The translations under genes and the position numbers were made by a program. Shown here piece by piece: positions 8,728 to 18,023 of a stretch of DNA of 38,515 nt (its first letter is position 1; each line of letters opens with the position of its first letter). The stretch covers positions 1 through 38,515 of the forward strand of contig JAOADS010000003.1 in the NCBI GenBank assembly GCA_026417195.1, read 5' to 3'. The notes below the pieces were generated by a model. That model was not told the origin of the DNA, searched no databases, and was given only the letters and a program-made list of their open reading frames with translations. Source of the stretch: Ignavibacteria bacterium (GTDB lineage Bacteria; Bacteroidota; Ignavibacteria; Tepidaquicellales; OLB5).

Positions 8728-8758
8728 CAAAATTACAATTTTTTAGTAAATCCTGCAA
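8728..8758 (-). promoter_or_regulatory. hrcA operon promoter (Bacteroidota type)
   Basis: On the minus strand: TTG (8758-8756), 20 nt, TAATTTTG (8735-8728), an exact match to TAnnTTTG. Transcription would begin at about 8720-8724, placing the CIRCE-like element in the leader of the transcript and about 40 nt of leader before the ATG. Confidence 0.65.
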
Positions 8759-8786
8759 CCACAATTAATTAACCTTAAACTTAAAC

Positions 8787-8822
8787 TAACCTGATTACGG
8801 TATAGACTAACCAATCAGGTTA
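8787..8822. repeat. Perfect 10-bp inverted repeat upstream of the T9SS cargo gene
   Basis: TAACCTGATT (8787-8796) and AATCAGGTTA (8813-8822) are exact reverse complements with a 16-nt spacer. The heptamer ACTAACC also occurs twice as a direct repeat across the element. It lies just upstream of TAGATTTG (8826-8833), a match to TAnnTTTG, in the place where the upstream promoter element would be. It could be an operator for the gene at 8892. There is no T-run, so a terminator is unlikely. Confidence 0.55.
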
Positions 8823-8891
8823 CATTAGATTTGCTAGTGATTAAAAACGAAATAATTTTTTTAGTTACATAGAAAGGGTGGATATTTAATA

Positions 8892-11800
8892 ATGAAATTT
8901 TTACTTCTCTCACTAATCACTTTAAGTTTAATTACTAAAATAAGTTACTCTCAGTTATCCGGGACATATTATGTAGGCTCTGGTCAGACCTATACATCTT
9001 TTACTGGTTCCGGTTCTCAGGGTTTTTTTAATGCTGTAAATACGCAGGGTTTATCAGGCAATGTTACTGTATTTGTTACCTCCAACACATCTGAATCCGG
9101 TGCCGTGTCTTTAAACCAGTGGACAGGTAACTTTACAATAACTATCAGACCGAACTCTGCTGTAGTTTACAATATAAGTGGAGATGTAAACAGTCCGTTA
9201 ATAAATCTGAATGGAGCTGATAATCTTATAATTGATGGGCGATTCGACGGTTCTGGCAGATATCTCAGGTTTACCAACCTGAATACTGATAATCCGGTTT
9301 TCAGATTTATAAACGATGCTAAAAGTAACGTGATAACATATTGTATAATTGAAGGCTTGAATTCAAATCTATCGAGCGGCCTTATTTTCTTCAGCATTAC
9401 AAACGGCAATGACGGAAATGACAATAATACAATAAGCAACTGTCTGATAAGAAGTTCCGGCGGAAATTATATAAATGCAATCTACTCAAACGGAACAACA
9501 TCAACATCACAGAGAAATAATAGCGGAATTTCAGTTACAGATAACGAGATAATTGACTTTTTCAGAGATGGATTTATTGCTTCGGGAATTACTCTCACCG
9601 GAGGATCAACTGAATGGACTATATCAGGAAACAGCTTTTATCAGACATCATCAAGGTCTGTTACACAGGCAACCGGATGGAACGTAATTTACGTTAATAC
9701 CTCAAGCGCAAACAATATAACGGTAAGCGGTAACTACCTTGGAGGTTCAGCTGCAAACTGCGGAGGTAGTCCATGGACTGTTTCCGGAAGCGTGACTATT
9801 ACTTCTTATTTCATTAGATTCGCCTCATCAGGTACTTCAACAGCTTCAAACATTCAGAACAATTACATACAGAACTACAGTCAGTCCGCAAATCCCTCGT
9901 CCGGAGGCTATGTTATGTTTGCCGGTATAAGCGTTGAAGGTGGTCTTGTACATTCAAGCGGAAACATTATAGGAAACACTTCATCCACAGGTAATATCAC
10001 ATTAACTTATGCAGGCAACACAAATAATATTATTAACAGAGGGATAAATTATGCAAACTGCACAGGAAACATAACAGGAAATACCATAGGATCCATTACT
10101 ATTAACGGTTCTCATTCATCTGGACTAATGAGATTTGAAGCTATAAATTACACTGGAACACCTACAGCCACTGTTACTATATCCAACAATACTATAGGCA
10201 GTACGTCTACATCAGGAAGTATAAATGCTTCCAGCCCTTCTATGTATTTCCAGATGAGCGGCATTTATTCAACAATAAATACAGTAACATTAAATGTAAC
10301 AGGAAACACACTTGCCAATATAGTTAATACTTCCACAAACTCAAATGCATGGACTAGGGGAATATTCCAGAATAACAGCACATCTGCTATATGTAACTTC
10401 TCAAATAATACTTTGTCTGAAATTTACAGCTCTGGTACAAATACCAGCAGATTTCCCAACAGTTGTCCGATAATCGGAATATATACCGGATCAAATTCAA
10501 CCGCTCAGGTTATTTCAGGAAACACGGTAAGGGGCTTGAGGTCAAATGCAAATGCAGATATCCACGTTCAGGGAATAGCTCATTATAACAGTGCCGGGAA
10601 AGGCTTATGCGAAAAGAATAAAATTTATGATCTTACAAATACATCCACTTCTTCAGCTCCTAAAATCTGGGCTATAAATGCATTCTGGGGAAGCTGGAAT
10701 TTCTATAATAATCAGATTACACTGACAAACGGTGAATCTGCATTCAGATATTCATCCTCGAATTACACCATTTTCGGAAATACAGCAAATATCGAAAAGA
10801 AAACTTCATATGATGATTCAGAAATATTATCATATCTCATAAAGGACGAAGAACACACTACACCCGAAACCGAAAAGAAACCGGATAATCCGGTAATTCC
10901 CTTTCACACTAACGGTGTTGAAATAAAAGGAATACATGACGAGGCTGAATTTGACTGTGTATTTGCTTATAACAGTATCTATGTAGGAGGAACAGCAAGC
11001 TCAGGAAATTCTAATTCATGGTGCTATGACAGACCCTTAACCTCCTGGCCTACTCCGGCTAAGATTTTAAATAATCTTTTCTTTAACGCAAGAACCGGAG
11101 GAACAGGTAAACATTACGCCATAGGAAATGAAATCGGTTCAAATAACTGGACAAGTACATCGGCGAACTATAATGTTTACATATCATCAAACATTAATAC
11201 TATAACAATATGGGGAACAAGTGATCAGACTATAGATCAGTGGAGAACATCATCGGGAGGTGATAAACAAACCTGGAGTACGACAAGTTCATCGCTTAAT
11301 GCATCTAATCTGTTTAATAATATTTCTCAGGGTGATCTCTCAATTAAAACTGCAAACTATGAAGCCTGGATAGTATCAGGAAAAGGTATTGCTCTTAGTT
11401 CAGTTAACTCAGATTACAACGGAAATTCAAGAGCTACTAATATCTCCGGCGGATGTACAGACATTGGAGCCTTTGAATTTACATCAACTCCGCCTAACTG
11501 CCCTGTTGCTGTTCAGGATAATGTGCCCGGAAGCGGAGTAACATCTACATACAGACTGTGGGGAAGAAACCTTGTGGTAATAAACTGGGGAACCGGAGGC
11601 TCACAGTATCCTTCAATGGTGAATGTTCAGTATTATTCAGGAGTAAATCCTCCCAATACAGTTGGTGGAAACTACTCCAATTCTTACTGGGATATTAATC
11701 CTGTAGGTTCCCTGAACGGAGCTACATATGATATCACAATTAACTTCGGAGACAATGAAACATATACCATTACAAGTCCCAGCATCAATACAAGAATTGC

Positions 11801-12545
11801 AAAATATGTTTCAACATGGGAGGTATTCTCAACTGCCGGTACCGGAGCATGGCAGACAGAACTTAACTGGTCTAACTTAAATGCTAAAACAAGAGCAATG
11901 AACAGCTTCTCAGTATATTCATTAACTGATGCTTCTAATCCCCTTCCAGTTGAAATATGTTCATTTTCCGGACTTGTTACATCAAGAAATGTTGAACTAA
12001 AATGGTCAACCTGCTGGGAAATAAATAACATGGGATTTGATATTGAAAGAAGAGACTTTAATAAATCAAACTCTTCCTACGGCGAATGGAAGAAAATCGG
12101 TTTCGTACAGGGTGCAGGAACAAGCAATGAAGAAAAACATTATAAATTTACTGATGCTAAATTGTTAACAGGCCAGTATCAGTACAGACTTAAACAAATT
12201 GATTTCAACGGTAATCATGAATATTATCAGTTAAACTCTCCGTCTGAAATTATTATAGGAACACCTCAGACAGCTGAACTATATCAGAACTATCCCAATC
12301 CGTCAAATCCTTCTTCAAAAATTGATTTCCAGATTCCTTTTTCTGGAAGAGTTACATTGAAGGTTTATGATATATCTGGAAGAGAAGTTGCTTCACTTCT
12401 TGACAGAGAACTTGAAGCAGGTTATTACAGCGAAACGTTCAACGGTTCATCTCTTGCAAGCGGAGTCTATTTCTATAGAATATCGGTTAAAGGCACTGAA
12501 AGTGAAAATTTCTCCAAAACCATGAAACTGATACTTATTAAATAA
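8892..12545 (+). CDS. Secreted beta-helix repeat protein with T9SS sorting domain
   Basis: 1217 aa, predicted to be exported and attached to the surface or released through the type IX secretion system. A Sec signal peptide is clear (MKFLLLSLITLSLITKISYS). From about residue 30 to 860 the sequence is rich in Asn, Ser, Thr and Gly with repeated NxIxG-type turns (NISGDVNSPLINLNGADNLI, SGNTVRGL and similar), the mark of a right-handed parallel beta-helix. A charged linker at about 634-670, rich in Lys, Glu and Asp, interrupts it. A fibronectin-III-like domain (LPVEICSFSGLV...NVELKWSTCWEINNMGFDIERR) precedes the C-terminal type A sorting domain from about residue 1129 (LYQNYPNPSNPSSKIDF to SGVYFYRISVKG). 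The cargo's function is not identifiable; beta-helices of this kind act in adhesion or polysaccharide binding or cleavage. It is transcribed alone, with a terminator behind it. Confidence 0.85.
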   Translation: MKFLLLSLITLSLITKISYSQLSGTYYVGSGQTYTSFTGSGSQGFFNAVNTQGLSGNVTVFVTSNTSESGAVSLNQWTGNFTITIRPNSAVVYNISGDVNSPLINLNGADNLIIDGRFDGSGRYLRFTNLNTDNPVFRFINDAKSNVITYCIIEGLNSNLSSGLIFFSITNGNDGNDNNTISNCLIRSSGGNYINAIYSNGTTSTSQRNNSGISVTDNEIIDFFRDGFIASGITLTGGSTEWTISGNSFYQTSSRSVTQATGWNVIYVNTSSANNITVSGNYLGGSAANCGGSPWTVSGSVTITSYFIRFASSGTSTASNIQNNYIQNYSQSANPSSGGYVMFAGISVEGGLVHSSGNIIGNTSSTGNITLTYAGNTNNIINRGINYANCTGNITGNTIGSITINGSHSSGLMRFEAINYTGTPTATVTISNNTIGSTSTSGSINASSPSMYFQMSGIYSTINTVTLNVTGNTLANIVNTSTNSNAWTRGIFQNNSTSAICNFSNNTLSEIYSSGTNTSRFPNSCPIIGIYTGSNSTAQVISGNTVRGLRSNANADIHVQGIAHYNSAGKGLCEKNKIYDLTNTSTSSAPKIWAINAFWGSWNFYNNQITLTNGESAFRYSSSNYTIFGNTANIEKKTSYDDSEILSYLIKDEEHTTPETEKKPDNPVIPFHTNGVEIKGIHDEAEFDCVFAYNSIYVGGTASSGNSNSWCYDRPLTSWPTPAKILNNLFFNARTGGTGKHYAIGNEIGSNNWTSTSANYNVYISSNINTITIWGTSDQTIDQWRTSSGGDKQTWSTTSSSLNASNLFNNISQGDLSIKTANYEAWIVSGKGIALSSVNSDYNGNSRATNISGGCTDIGAFEFTSTPPNCPVAVQDNVPGSGVTSTYRLWGRNLVVINWGTGGSQYPSMVNVQYYSGVNPPNTVGGNYSNSYWDINPVGSLNGATYDITINFGDNETYTITSPSINTRIAKYVSTWEVFSTAGTGAWQTELNWSNLNAKTRAMNSFSVYSLTDASNPLPVEICSFSGLVTSRNVELKWSTCWEINNMGFDIERRDFNKSNSSYGEWKKIGFVQGAGTSNEEKHYKFTDAKLLTGQYQYRLKQIDFNGNHEYYQLNSPSEIIIGTPQTAELYQNYPNPSNPSSKIDFQIPFSGRVTLKVYDISGREVASLLDRELEAGYYSETFNGSSLASGVYFYRISVKGTESENFSKTMKLILIK

Positions 12546-12608
12546 CATACCTCCTAAAATTGTTTCTCCTTTTTTAAGGAAAACAGTAACCAATATCCCC
12601 CAATCGAC

Positions 12609-12641
12609 GGGTTGCCTTTAAGAGGCAACCCTTTATATTTT
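12609..12641 (+). terminator. Rho-independent terminator after the beta-helix gene
   Basis: A perfect 9-bp stem, GGGTTGCCT (12609-12617) with AGGCAACCC (12623-12631), loop TTAAG, followed by a T-rich tract (TTTATATTTT). It ends the transcript of the gene stopping at 12545. The remainder of this 236-nt gap is AT-rich. It holds a short TCCTT/AAGGA hairpin at 12567-12580 and a TATTTTTG box at 12749-12756 that may be the lysA promoter, though its upstream TTG element is imperfect. Confidence 0.88.
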
Positions 12642-12781
12642 ATTTAACAGAAAAATTCCTGATGGTTTTTCTCTCTCATGCTAAATTAAAATGAATGACT
12701 ATCTCGAATTGACTGAATTAATGAGTTTCATAAAAATTCATAAGAACATATTTTTGTTTTTCTTATAATTAAAAAAATCAA

Positions 12782-14059
12782 ATGAACCATTTTTACATTA
12801 AAGATAACAGACTCTATGCAGAAAATTTTCTTGTAGAGGATCTCGCACAGGAATTCGGCACCCCCCTTTACATTTACAGCAAAAATCAGATTCTTAAGAA
12901 TTACAGGGAAATCAATCAGCCCCTTGTGAATTCAAAACTTGATTATATAAACTGTTATGCAATCAAAGCAAACTCCAATCCGGAAATTCTGAAACTCCTC
13001 GCAGAGGAAGGTGCTGGTGCAGAAATAGCTTCCGGTGGTGAACTTTATTTAGCTTTGAAGTTTGGATATCTGAGAAATAAAATAACTTTCACCGGAGTCG
13101 GAAAAACAGATCACGAGATAGAGTACGCATTAAAAGAAAATATATTCAACTTTACGGTTGAATCTCTCCAGGAAATAAAAGTTATATCTGAAATTGCCCA
13201 CAGACTTGGAGTAATAGCCAGAATATCTGTAAGGGTAAATCCGGATATAGATCCCAGAACACATCCTTACATAACAACTGGAATGAAAGAAAATAAATTC
13301 GGCATAGACAGCCGTGATATTCTTGAAGTGTTTACAACCGCTTCGAAACTACCCAACATAGACATAATCGGAATACATGCTCATATAGGATCTCAGATCA
13401 CGGAGATTCAGCCATATATTGACTCCGTGAAATATCTTATTGACTTAATTAAAATAGTTGAATCCAAAGGTATAAATATACGCTATGTAAATTTTGGCGG
13501 AGGTTTTGGTGTGAGGTATAAGAACGTTTTAACTCACAGATATATTCCCCTTGAGGAAGATAATAATTCATCATATCCCTCTCTCGGAGGATATATAGAA
13601 TCTGTAATTGAACTTCTAGGTTCGCTTGGTAAAAAACTTATAATAGAGCCGGGGCGTTCGATGACAGCTAATGCAGGGATACTGGTCGGAAAAGTACTTT
13701 ACACAAAACAAGGTGAATTAAAGAAATTTATAATAACAGATACAGGAATGAACGACCTTATGAGACCATGTCTATATCAGGCTTACCATCAGATTATACC
13801 GCTTGTGCTATCTGATACCGGATATGAGACCGTTGACATAGTAGGTCCTGTGTGTGAAACATCAGACTTCCTCGCACTGAACAGGAAAATCCAGAAGATG
13901 GAGAGAGGACATATGTTTGCTGTTATGACTGCGGGAGCTTACGGATATACTCTTTCATCAAATTACAACGCAAGGCTGAGGCCAGCTGAAGTTCTCGTTG
14001 ACGGAGATAAATATCATTTAATCAGGGAAAGAGAAAAACTTGAGGAACTTCACTACTAA
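12782..14059 (+). CDS. lysA: Diaminopimelate decarboxylase
   Basis: Decarboxylates meso-diaminopimelate to L-lysine, the last step of lysine synthesis; PLP-dependent, cytoplasmic, fold type III. 425 aa, normal length. Lys62 in CYAIKANSNP is the PLP lysine. Other family marks are GAGAEIASGGELYLA, HAHIGSQI, NFGGGFGVRY (phosphate-binding glycine loop), EPGRSMTANAGILVGKVLY, GPVCETSDF (the catalytic Cys) and AYGYTLSSNYNARLRPAEVLVDG at the C-terminus. The ATG at 12782 fits the family N-terminus. Its 3' end overlaps the following peptidase gene by 20 nt, so both probably share one mRNA. Confidence 0.97.
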   Translation: MNHFYIKDNRLYAENFLVEDLAQEFGTPLYIYSKNQILKNYREINQPLVNSKLDYINCYAIKANSNPEILKLLAEEGAGAEIASGGELYLALKFGYLRNKITFTGVGKTDHEIEYALKENIFNFTVESLQEIKVISEIAHRLGVIARISVRVNPDIDPRTHPYITTGMKENKFGIDSRDILEVFTTASKLPNIDIIGIHAHIGSQITEIQPYIDSVKYLIDLIKIVESKGINIRYVNFGGGFGVRYKNVLTHRYIPLEEDNNSSYPSLGGYIESVIELLGSLGKKLIIEPGRSMTANAGILVGKVLYTKQGELKKFIITDTGMNDLMRPCLYQAYHQIIPLVLSDTGYETVDIVGPVCETSDFLALNRKIQKMERGHMFAVMTAGAYGYTLSSNYNARLRPAEVLVDGDKYHLIREREKLEELHY

Positions 14060-16175
14060 GTTTATTTCTGCATTCCCGCTGATTTTAATCTCTATACTTT
14101 TAAATCATTCGTATCCGCAGGAACTGACCCTTGAATATATTTTTCAGGAACCTGAAATAATAAATCCCCGTCCCTCTTTAAAAACCATCAATACAAAATT
14201 TTCAAAAATATACTATTATGCTGACGATGATTTTGACGGGAAGCTGAACTTATTTGATTATAATTATTTAAACGGAGAATATTTCAGATACGAAAACACC
14301 GGTAATGAACCCTCAGAGTTTCTTGTTCTCCCCGAAGGTGATGCCGTATGCGTTTTCGACGGTGAAATTTACATCTCAAAAAGCTTCACTGAAAGCAGGG
14401 CATTCTCAAAGGATATAAAACTCACAGAAACTGAAGAACACGAATATTCGCCGCAGAACATTGACAGTAATATAGTGCTGTTCAGAAGAAAAGGAAATTA
14501 TTACTTGTTGAGATTTAATGAAAAGGGTTTAATTAAAGAAATTAAGCTTACCGGGGATGAATCAGATACAGTTTCATATCAGCTTTCTGCATATCATTCA
14601 GATGTAAACACTGTAAAAATTTTCCTGATAAGGTATAATAACAGTCCGAAAAGAGAGTTTATATTTCCGGATTATACAGATGAATTTGTAAAACTCAGAA
14701 AAGGCAAAAGAGGTTTTTCATACATCAGTTTTTATGAACTGATCATATCAGGAGATTCCGTCAGGAAAGTAAACCTATTCTATTTCCCCGATTCACTGAT
14801 TTACTCAGCTCATTCTGTTACTTATTCACCGGACGGAAGTATGGTAATTATAGATGCAGATTCAAAAGCAAGAAACTTAAGAAAGATTTTCAGATACCAA
14901 TCTCTCACGGCAGATATGAAAGAAATTTATTCAGAAGTATATGAGAAGTGGTATGAGAGGCACGCTAATACAGTACAGTTCATTGATAACAGTTCATTTA
15001 TTTTCGAATCTGAAATAGACGGATATAACGGCCTGTATAAAATAAATACTGATGGAAATAACCTGAAAAGAATAACTCCTACTGGTTGTACGGTTAGAGA
15101 ATCAATAATATCAACACGAACTGAAAAAATTTACTTTGTTGCAAACGCTGAAACACCTCAGAACTATTACCTTTATGAAACTGATTTTTCAGGCAATGGA
15201 TTTAAAAAAATTTTTGATTCTACAGGTAGCGTATCTAATATTAAAATATCCGATGACGGAGAAAAAATTTTCTTCAGTTATTCATATGTTACACAACCTC
15301 CGGAGATATATATGACTGATAAAGAAAGTAATTTGAGTCTCAGGATCACATATACTGTATCCCCATATTTCTCCTCTGTTCAATGGGTAAAACCGGAGTT
15401 AATCACATTCAGAAACCGTGAAGACAATGAACTGATATATGCATACCTCTACAAGCCAAAAGATTTCAATGAAAGGAACAAATACCCACTTATATGTTTC
15501 GCACATGGTGCTGGTTATCTTCAGAACGTAACATCCGCTTTCAGCCCGTATCAGGATAATTTCATGTTTAATACATTTCTTACATTGAAAGGCTTTGTCA
15601 TACTAGACATTGACTTCAGGGGAAGCGCCGGATACGGAGCTGAATTCAGAAATAAGACTTATAAAAATCTCGGTTACTGGGAAATATCCGATTACATAAG
15701 CGGAATAGGATATCTTGACTCACTTGGTATTATTGACAAAACAAAGGTAGGTATCTATGGAGGAAGCTACGGAGGATTTATAACCTTAATGGCAGTATTC
15801 CAAAGACCAGACGTGTTTTCCTGCGGAGTATCCCTGAGGGCAGTTACAAACTGGAAGAATTACTATTACAGCAATCCCTGGTACACAATGGCAAGGCTTG
15901 GTGAATATAATGATGAGAATAAATTCTATTACGAAATATCATCTCCCGTAACCTATGCAGAAAATCTTTCAGTGCCTCTTCTGATAACTCACGGAATGCT
16001 TGATGACAATGTTTTTTTTCAGGATATGGTACAACTCACTCAGAAACTGATCGATAACGAGAAAGAATTTGAAATAATGTTTCACCCCAGGGAATCTCAC
16101 AGTTATTACAGACAGAGCAGTTGGCTTGACCTCTATAAGAGAGTCTGGAAGTTCTTTGAAAGAAATCTGAAGTAA
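14040..16175 (+). CDS. Secreted S9-family (prolyl oligopeptidase/DPP-like) peptidase
   Basis: Serine exopeptidase or oligopeptidase, 711 aa. It starts at a TTG that gives a good signal peptide (MRNFTTKFISAFPLILISIL, ending ...NHSYPQ), so it acts in the periplasm or outside the cell. Residues about 30-460 form a beta-propeller of WD40-like/TolB-type blades (for example SPDGSMVIIDADSKARNLRKI, KISDDGEKIFFSYSY). The C-terminal alpha/beta-hydrolase domain has the nucleophile Ser576 in GIYGGSYGGF, Asp655 in HGMLDDNV and His687 in HPRESHSY, a complete triad. The DPP4-like HGxxDDNV pattern suggests dipeptidyl-peptidase-like activity. It overlaps lysA by 20 nt, and its stop directly abuts the stop of the convergent CDGSH gene. 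Confidence 0.9.
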   Translation: MRNFTTKFISAFPLILISILLNHSYPQELTLEYIFQEPEIINPRPSLKTINTKFSKIYYYADDDFDGKLNLFDYNYLNGEYFRYENTGNEPSEFLVLPEGDAVCVFDGEIYISKSFTESRAFSKDIKLTETEEHEYSPQNIDSNIVLFRRKGNYYLLRFNEKGLIKEIKLTGDESDTVSYQLSAYHSDVNTVKIFLIRYNNSPKREFIFPDYTDEFVKLRKGKRGFSYISFYELIISGDSVRKVNLFYFPDSLIYSAHSVTYSPDGSMVIIDADSKARNLRKIFRYQSLTADMKEIYSEVYEKWYERHANTVQFIDNSSFIFESEIDGYNGLYKINTDGNNLKRITPTGCTVRESIISTRTEKIYFVANAETPQNYYLYETDFSGNGFKKIFDSTGSVSNIKISDDGEKIFFSYSYVTQPPEIYMTDKESNLSLRITYTVSPYFSSVQWVKPELITFRNREDNELIYAYLYKPKDFNERNKYPLICFAHGAGYLQNVTSAFSPYQDNFMFNTFLTLKGFVILDIDFRGSAGYGAEFRNKTYKNLGYWEISDYISGIGYLDSLGIIDKTKVGIYGGSYGGFITLMAVFQRPDVFSCGVSLRAVTNWKNYYYSNPWYTMARLGEYNDENKFYYEISSPVTYAENLSVPLLITHGMLDDNVFFQDMVQLTQKLIDNEKEFEIMFHPRESHSYYRQSSWLDLYKRVWKFFERNLK

Positions 16176-16397
16176 TTATTTCTTCGGCTCAAGAGCATAA
16201 GCGATGACATCAGACTCAAATCCGCAGGTTCTATGAGTACCGTCACAGAAGGGTTTCTTGTTACTTTGTCCACATCTGCATAATGCAATAACGCTTCTTC
16301 CGGCAAGATCAAATCTGTTTCCGTTTGCATCATAAAGTTCTACATCACCTTCTATTCTGTAACTTCCGTTTTTTGTAACTGTGATTTTTACTGACAT
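16176..16397 (-). CDS. CDGSH iron-sulfur domain protein (mitoNEET-like)
   Basis: A 73-aa protein carrying one complete CDGSH motif: Cys40, Cys42, Cys51 and His55 in CRCGQSNKKPFCDGTH, which ligate a redox-active 2Fe-2S cluster. Bacterial members are small soluble homodimers whose physiological role is not settled. No membrane helix is visible, unlike the human paralogues. A strong AGGAGG ribosome-binding site lies 8 nt upstream of the ATG and is formed by the last codons of the ftcD gene, so it is the third gene of the hutI-ftcD transcript. Whether it works in histidine degradation is unknown. Confidence 0.9.
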   Translation of the reverse strand: MSVKITVTKNGSYRIEGDVELYDANGNRFDLAGRSVIALCRCGQSNKKPFCDGTHRTCGFESDVIAYALEPKK

Positions 16398-16399
16398 AT

Positions 16400-18019
16400 T
16401 TATTTCCTCCTGTTGTTTATAATTCTTTCAGTTCTTCTAAGAAATCTTGATGAGTTCTTTAAAATTTCATTTGCTTCTTTTGTTATACTGGCTTTATATT
16501 TCTTATCCTCAATCTGAGGAAGATTAATTTCAACATTTCTGTAAGCTCCGTAAATTCCGCTTTCAAGGCACTTCGCTCCAACAAGCAGGTCGCTTGATGA
16601 ATTTATGTTGCCAAATTTAGCCATTTCTATAATACTGCCCCAGCAGGAGTTTGCAGTTCTCATAACATTCAAAGGCACCTCGATTGCTTTTTTAAGTCCT
16701 TCCTGCATCTTCTCATGTCTTATCTTCCTTTCTTTTTCAGTCTCCTTTGGCATTTTCATAGCAGACATGTAATCATTAAATGCCTCTGTATCAGCATCTA
16801 TCATCGGAATTAATTTTCTCATTGCCTCATCCAGTGGGGGAATAAGTTTTCTCATCTTAGAATCCAGATGTTCAAATTTCCTGCTTCCGTAACTCATCCA
16901 TCCCATCATTGCACCCAATGCAGCCCCGAGTGAAGATATGAGTGCAGACACACTTCCTCCTCCCGGTGCAGAAGTTCTCGATCCCACAAGCTCAGTAAAG
17001 TTTCTCACTGACATTGAAGCAAGAGGTTCCGACTTTCTGTCAAGCATGTATTCTATGATCCTTTTTTCGGGAATAAACGGAGATACTGCGTTTAACCCCA
17101 GACGTTCAACAGCTAATCTTATTTTCTGTTTCTCATCTATGATGAACAGGTTTTCCTTTTTTATGTAATATTCAGCTGCCATGAGCATAGCTTCCAGAGG
17201 AATCAGTCCAACGAGCTCACTTCCTGCAACTGCAACTTTGATAGCCTTTGCATCTTTGATGCATTCTTCAAATACAACATGAGGAGGTGTTATTTTATAG
17301 TTATCAATATTGACTGATACCTGTGCCATATTATACTCCTGAACATACCATCCAATAGCTTTGATGGCTTTTAGTCTTCCCGGCTCTTTGGGACCTCTCC
17401 CCTGCTCTCTTATATTCAGAGCGATTCGATGTGCCTGTTCCTTTGTCCCGAGTATGTTCACGTTATAAGCTATAAGGAAAAATCTCGCTCCTGTAACTGT
17501 AGCACCGTGTTTGGGAAGGAATTTCTGAGGTCCAAAGTCCGGCTTCCATTCTTTCTTCGTTATTTTATCTTTAAGACCTTCATATTCACCAGCCCTTATC
17601 TGTTTAAGTGACTTCCTCAAGGGATTGTGTGATGCCTCTTCGTATAAATAGACCGGTATCCCAAGTTCTTCGCCAACTCTCTTACCGAATTTTTTTGAAC
17701 ATTCCACGCATTCTTCCATAGTTACTCCGGAGACCGGAACAAACGGGACAACATCAACAGCTCCGAGTCTTGGATGTTCTCCTTTATGTTTAGTCATATC
17801 AATCATTTCATATGCAGTTTTTGCAAATCTGTAAGCAGCTTCAACTACTGAATCCGGTTCCCCGACAAATGTAAATACTGTCCGGTTAGTTGATTTACCC
17901 GGATCAATATCAAGCAGCGAAACTCCGTCAACACTCCTCACCGCTTCAGCACAGGCTGAAATTATATTTTCGTCCCTGCCTTCAGAAATGTTTGGTACAC
18001 ACTCAATTATTTTTCTCAT
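16400..18019 (-). CDS. ftcD: Bifunctional glutamate formiminotransferase / formiminotetrahydrofolate cyclodeaminase
   Basis: 539 aa, the length of the animal-type fused FTCD. Residues 1 to about 325 are the formiminotransferase (MRKIIECVPNISEGRD, TNRTVFTFVGEP, HKGEHPRLGAVDVVPFVPV with the folate-binding His-rich loop, GARFFLIAYNVNI). Residues about 335-539 are the cyclodeaminase (VRNFTELVGSRTSAPGGGSV, AALGAMMGW, DADTEAFNDYM). The first moves the formimino group from N-formimino-L-glutamate to tetrahydrofolate; the second releases ammonia to give 5,10-methenyl-THF. The gene starts 4 nt after hutI, so it completes histidine degradation and feeds one-carbon units into folate, a pool also supplied by glyA elsewhere in the window. 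It is an intact fusion with no frameshift sign. Confidence 0.96.
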   Translation of the reverse strand: MRKIIECVPNISEGRDENIISACAEAVRSVDGVSLLDIDPGKSTNRTVFTFVGEPDSVVEAAYRFAKTAYEMIDMTKHKGEHPRLGAVDVVPFVPVSGVTMEECVECSKKFGKRVGEELGIPVYLYEEASHNPLRKSLKQIRAGEYEGLKDKITKKEWKPDFGPQKFLPKHGATVTGARFFLIAYNVNILGTKEQAHRIALNIREQGRGPKEPGRLKAIKAIGWYVQEYNMAQVSVNIDNYKITPPHVVFEECIKDAKAIKVAVAGSELVGLIPLEAMLMAAEYYIKKENLFIIDEKQKIRLAVERLGLNAVSPFIPEKRIIEYMLDRKSEPLASMSVRNFTELVGSRTSAPGGGSVSALISSLGAALGAMMGWMSYGSRKFEHLDSKMRKLIPPLDEAMRKLIPMIDADTEAFNDYMSAMKMPKETEKERKIRHEKMQEGLKKAIEVPLNVMRTANSCWGSIIEMAKFGNINSSSDLLVGAKCLESGIYGAYRNVEINLPQIEDKKYKASITKEANEILKNSSRFLRRTERIINNRRK

Positions 18020-18023
18020 AGAA

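Noticed and set aside
16400..18019. Fused FTCD as a frameshift or assembly joint of two genes.
   Set aside because: The frame is continuous, both domains are full length and in the known order, so this is the established bifunctional form.
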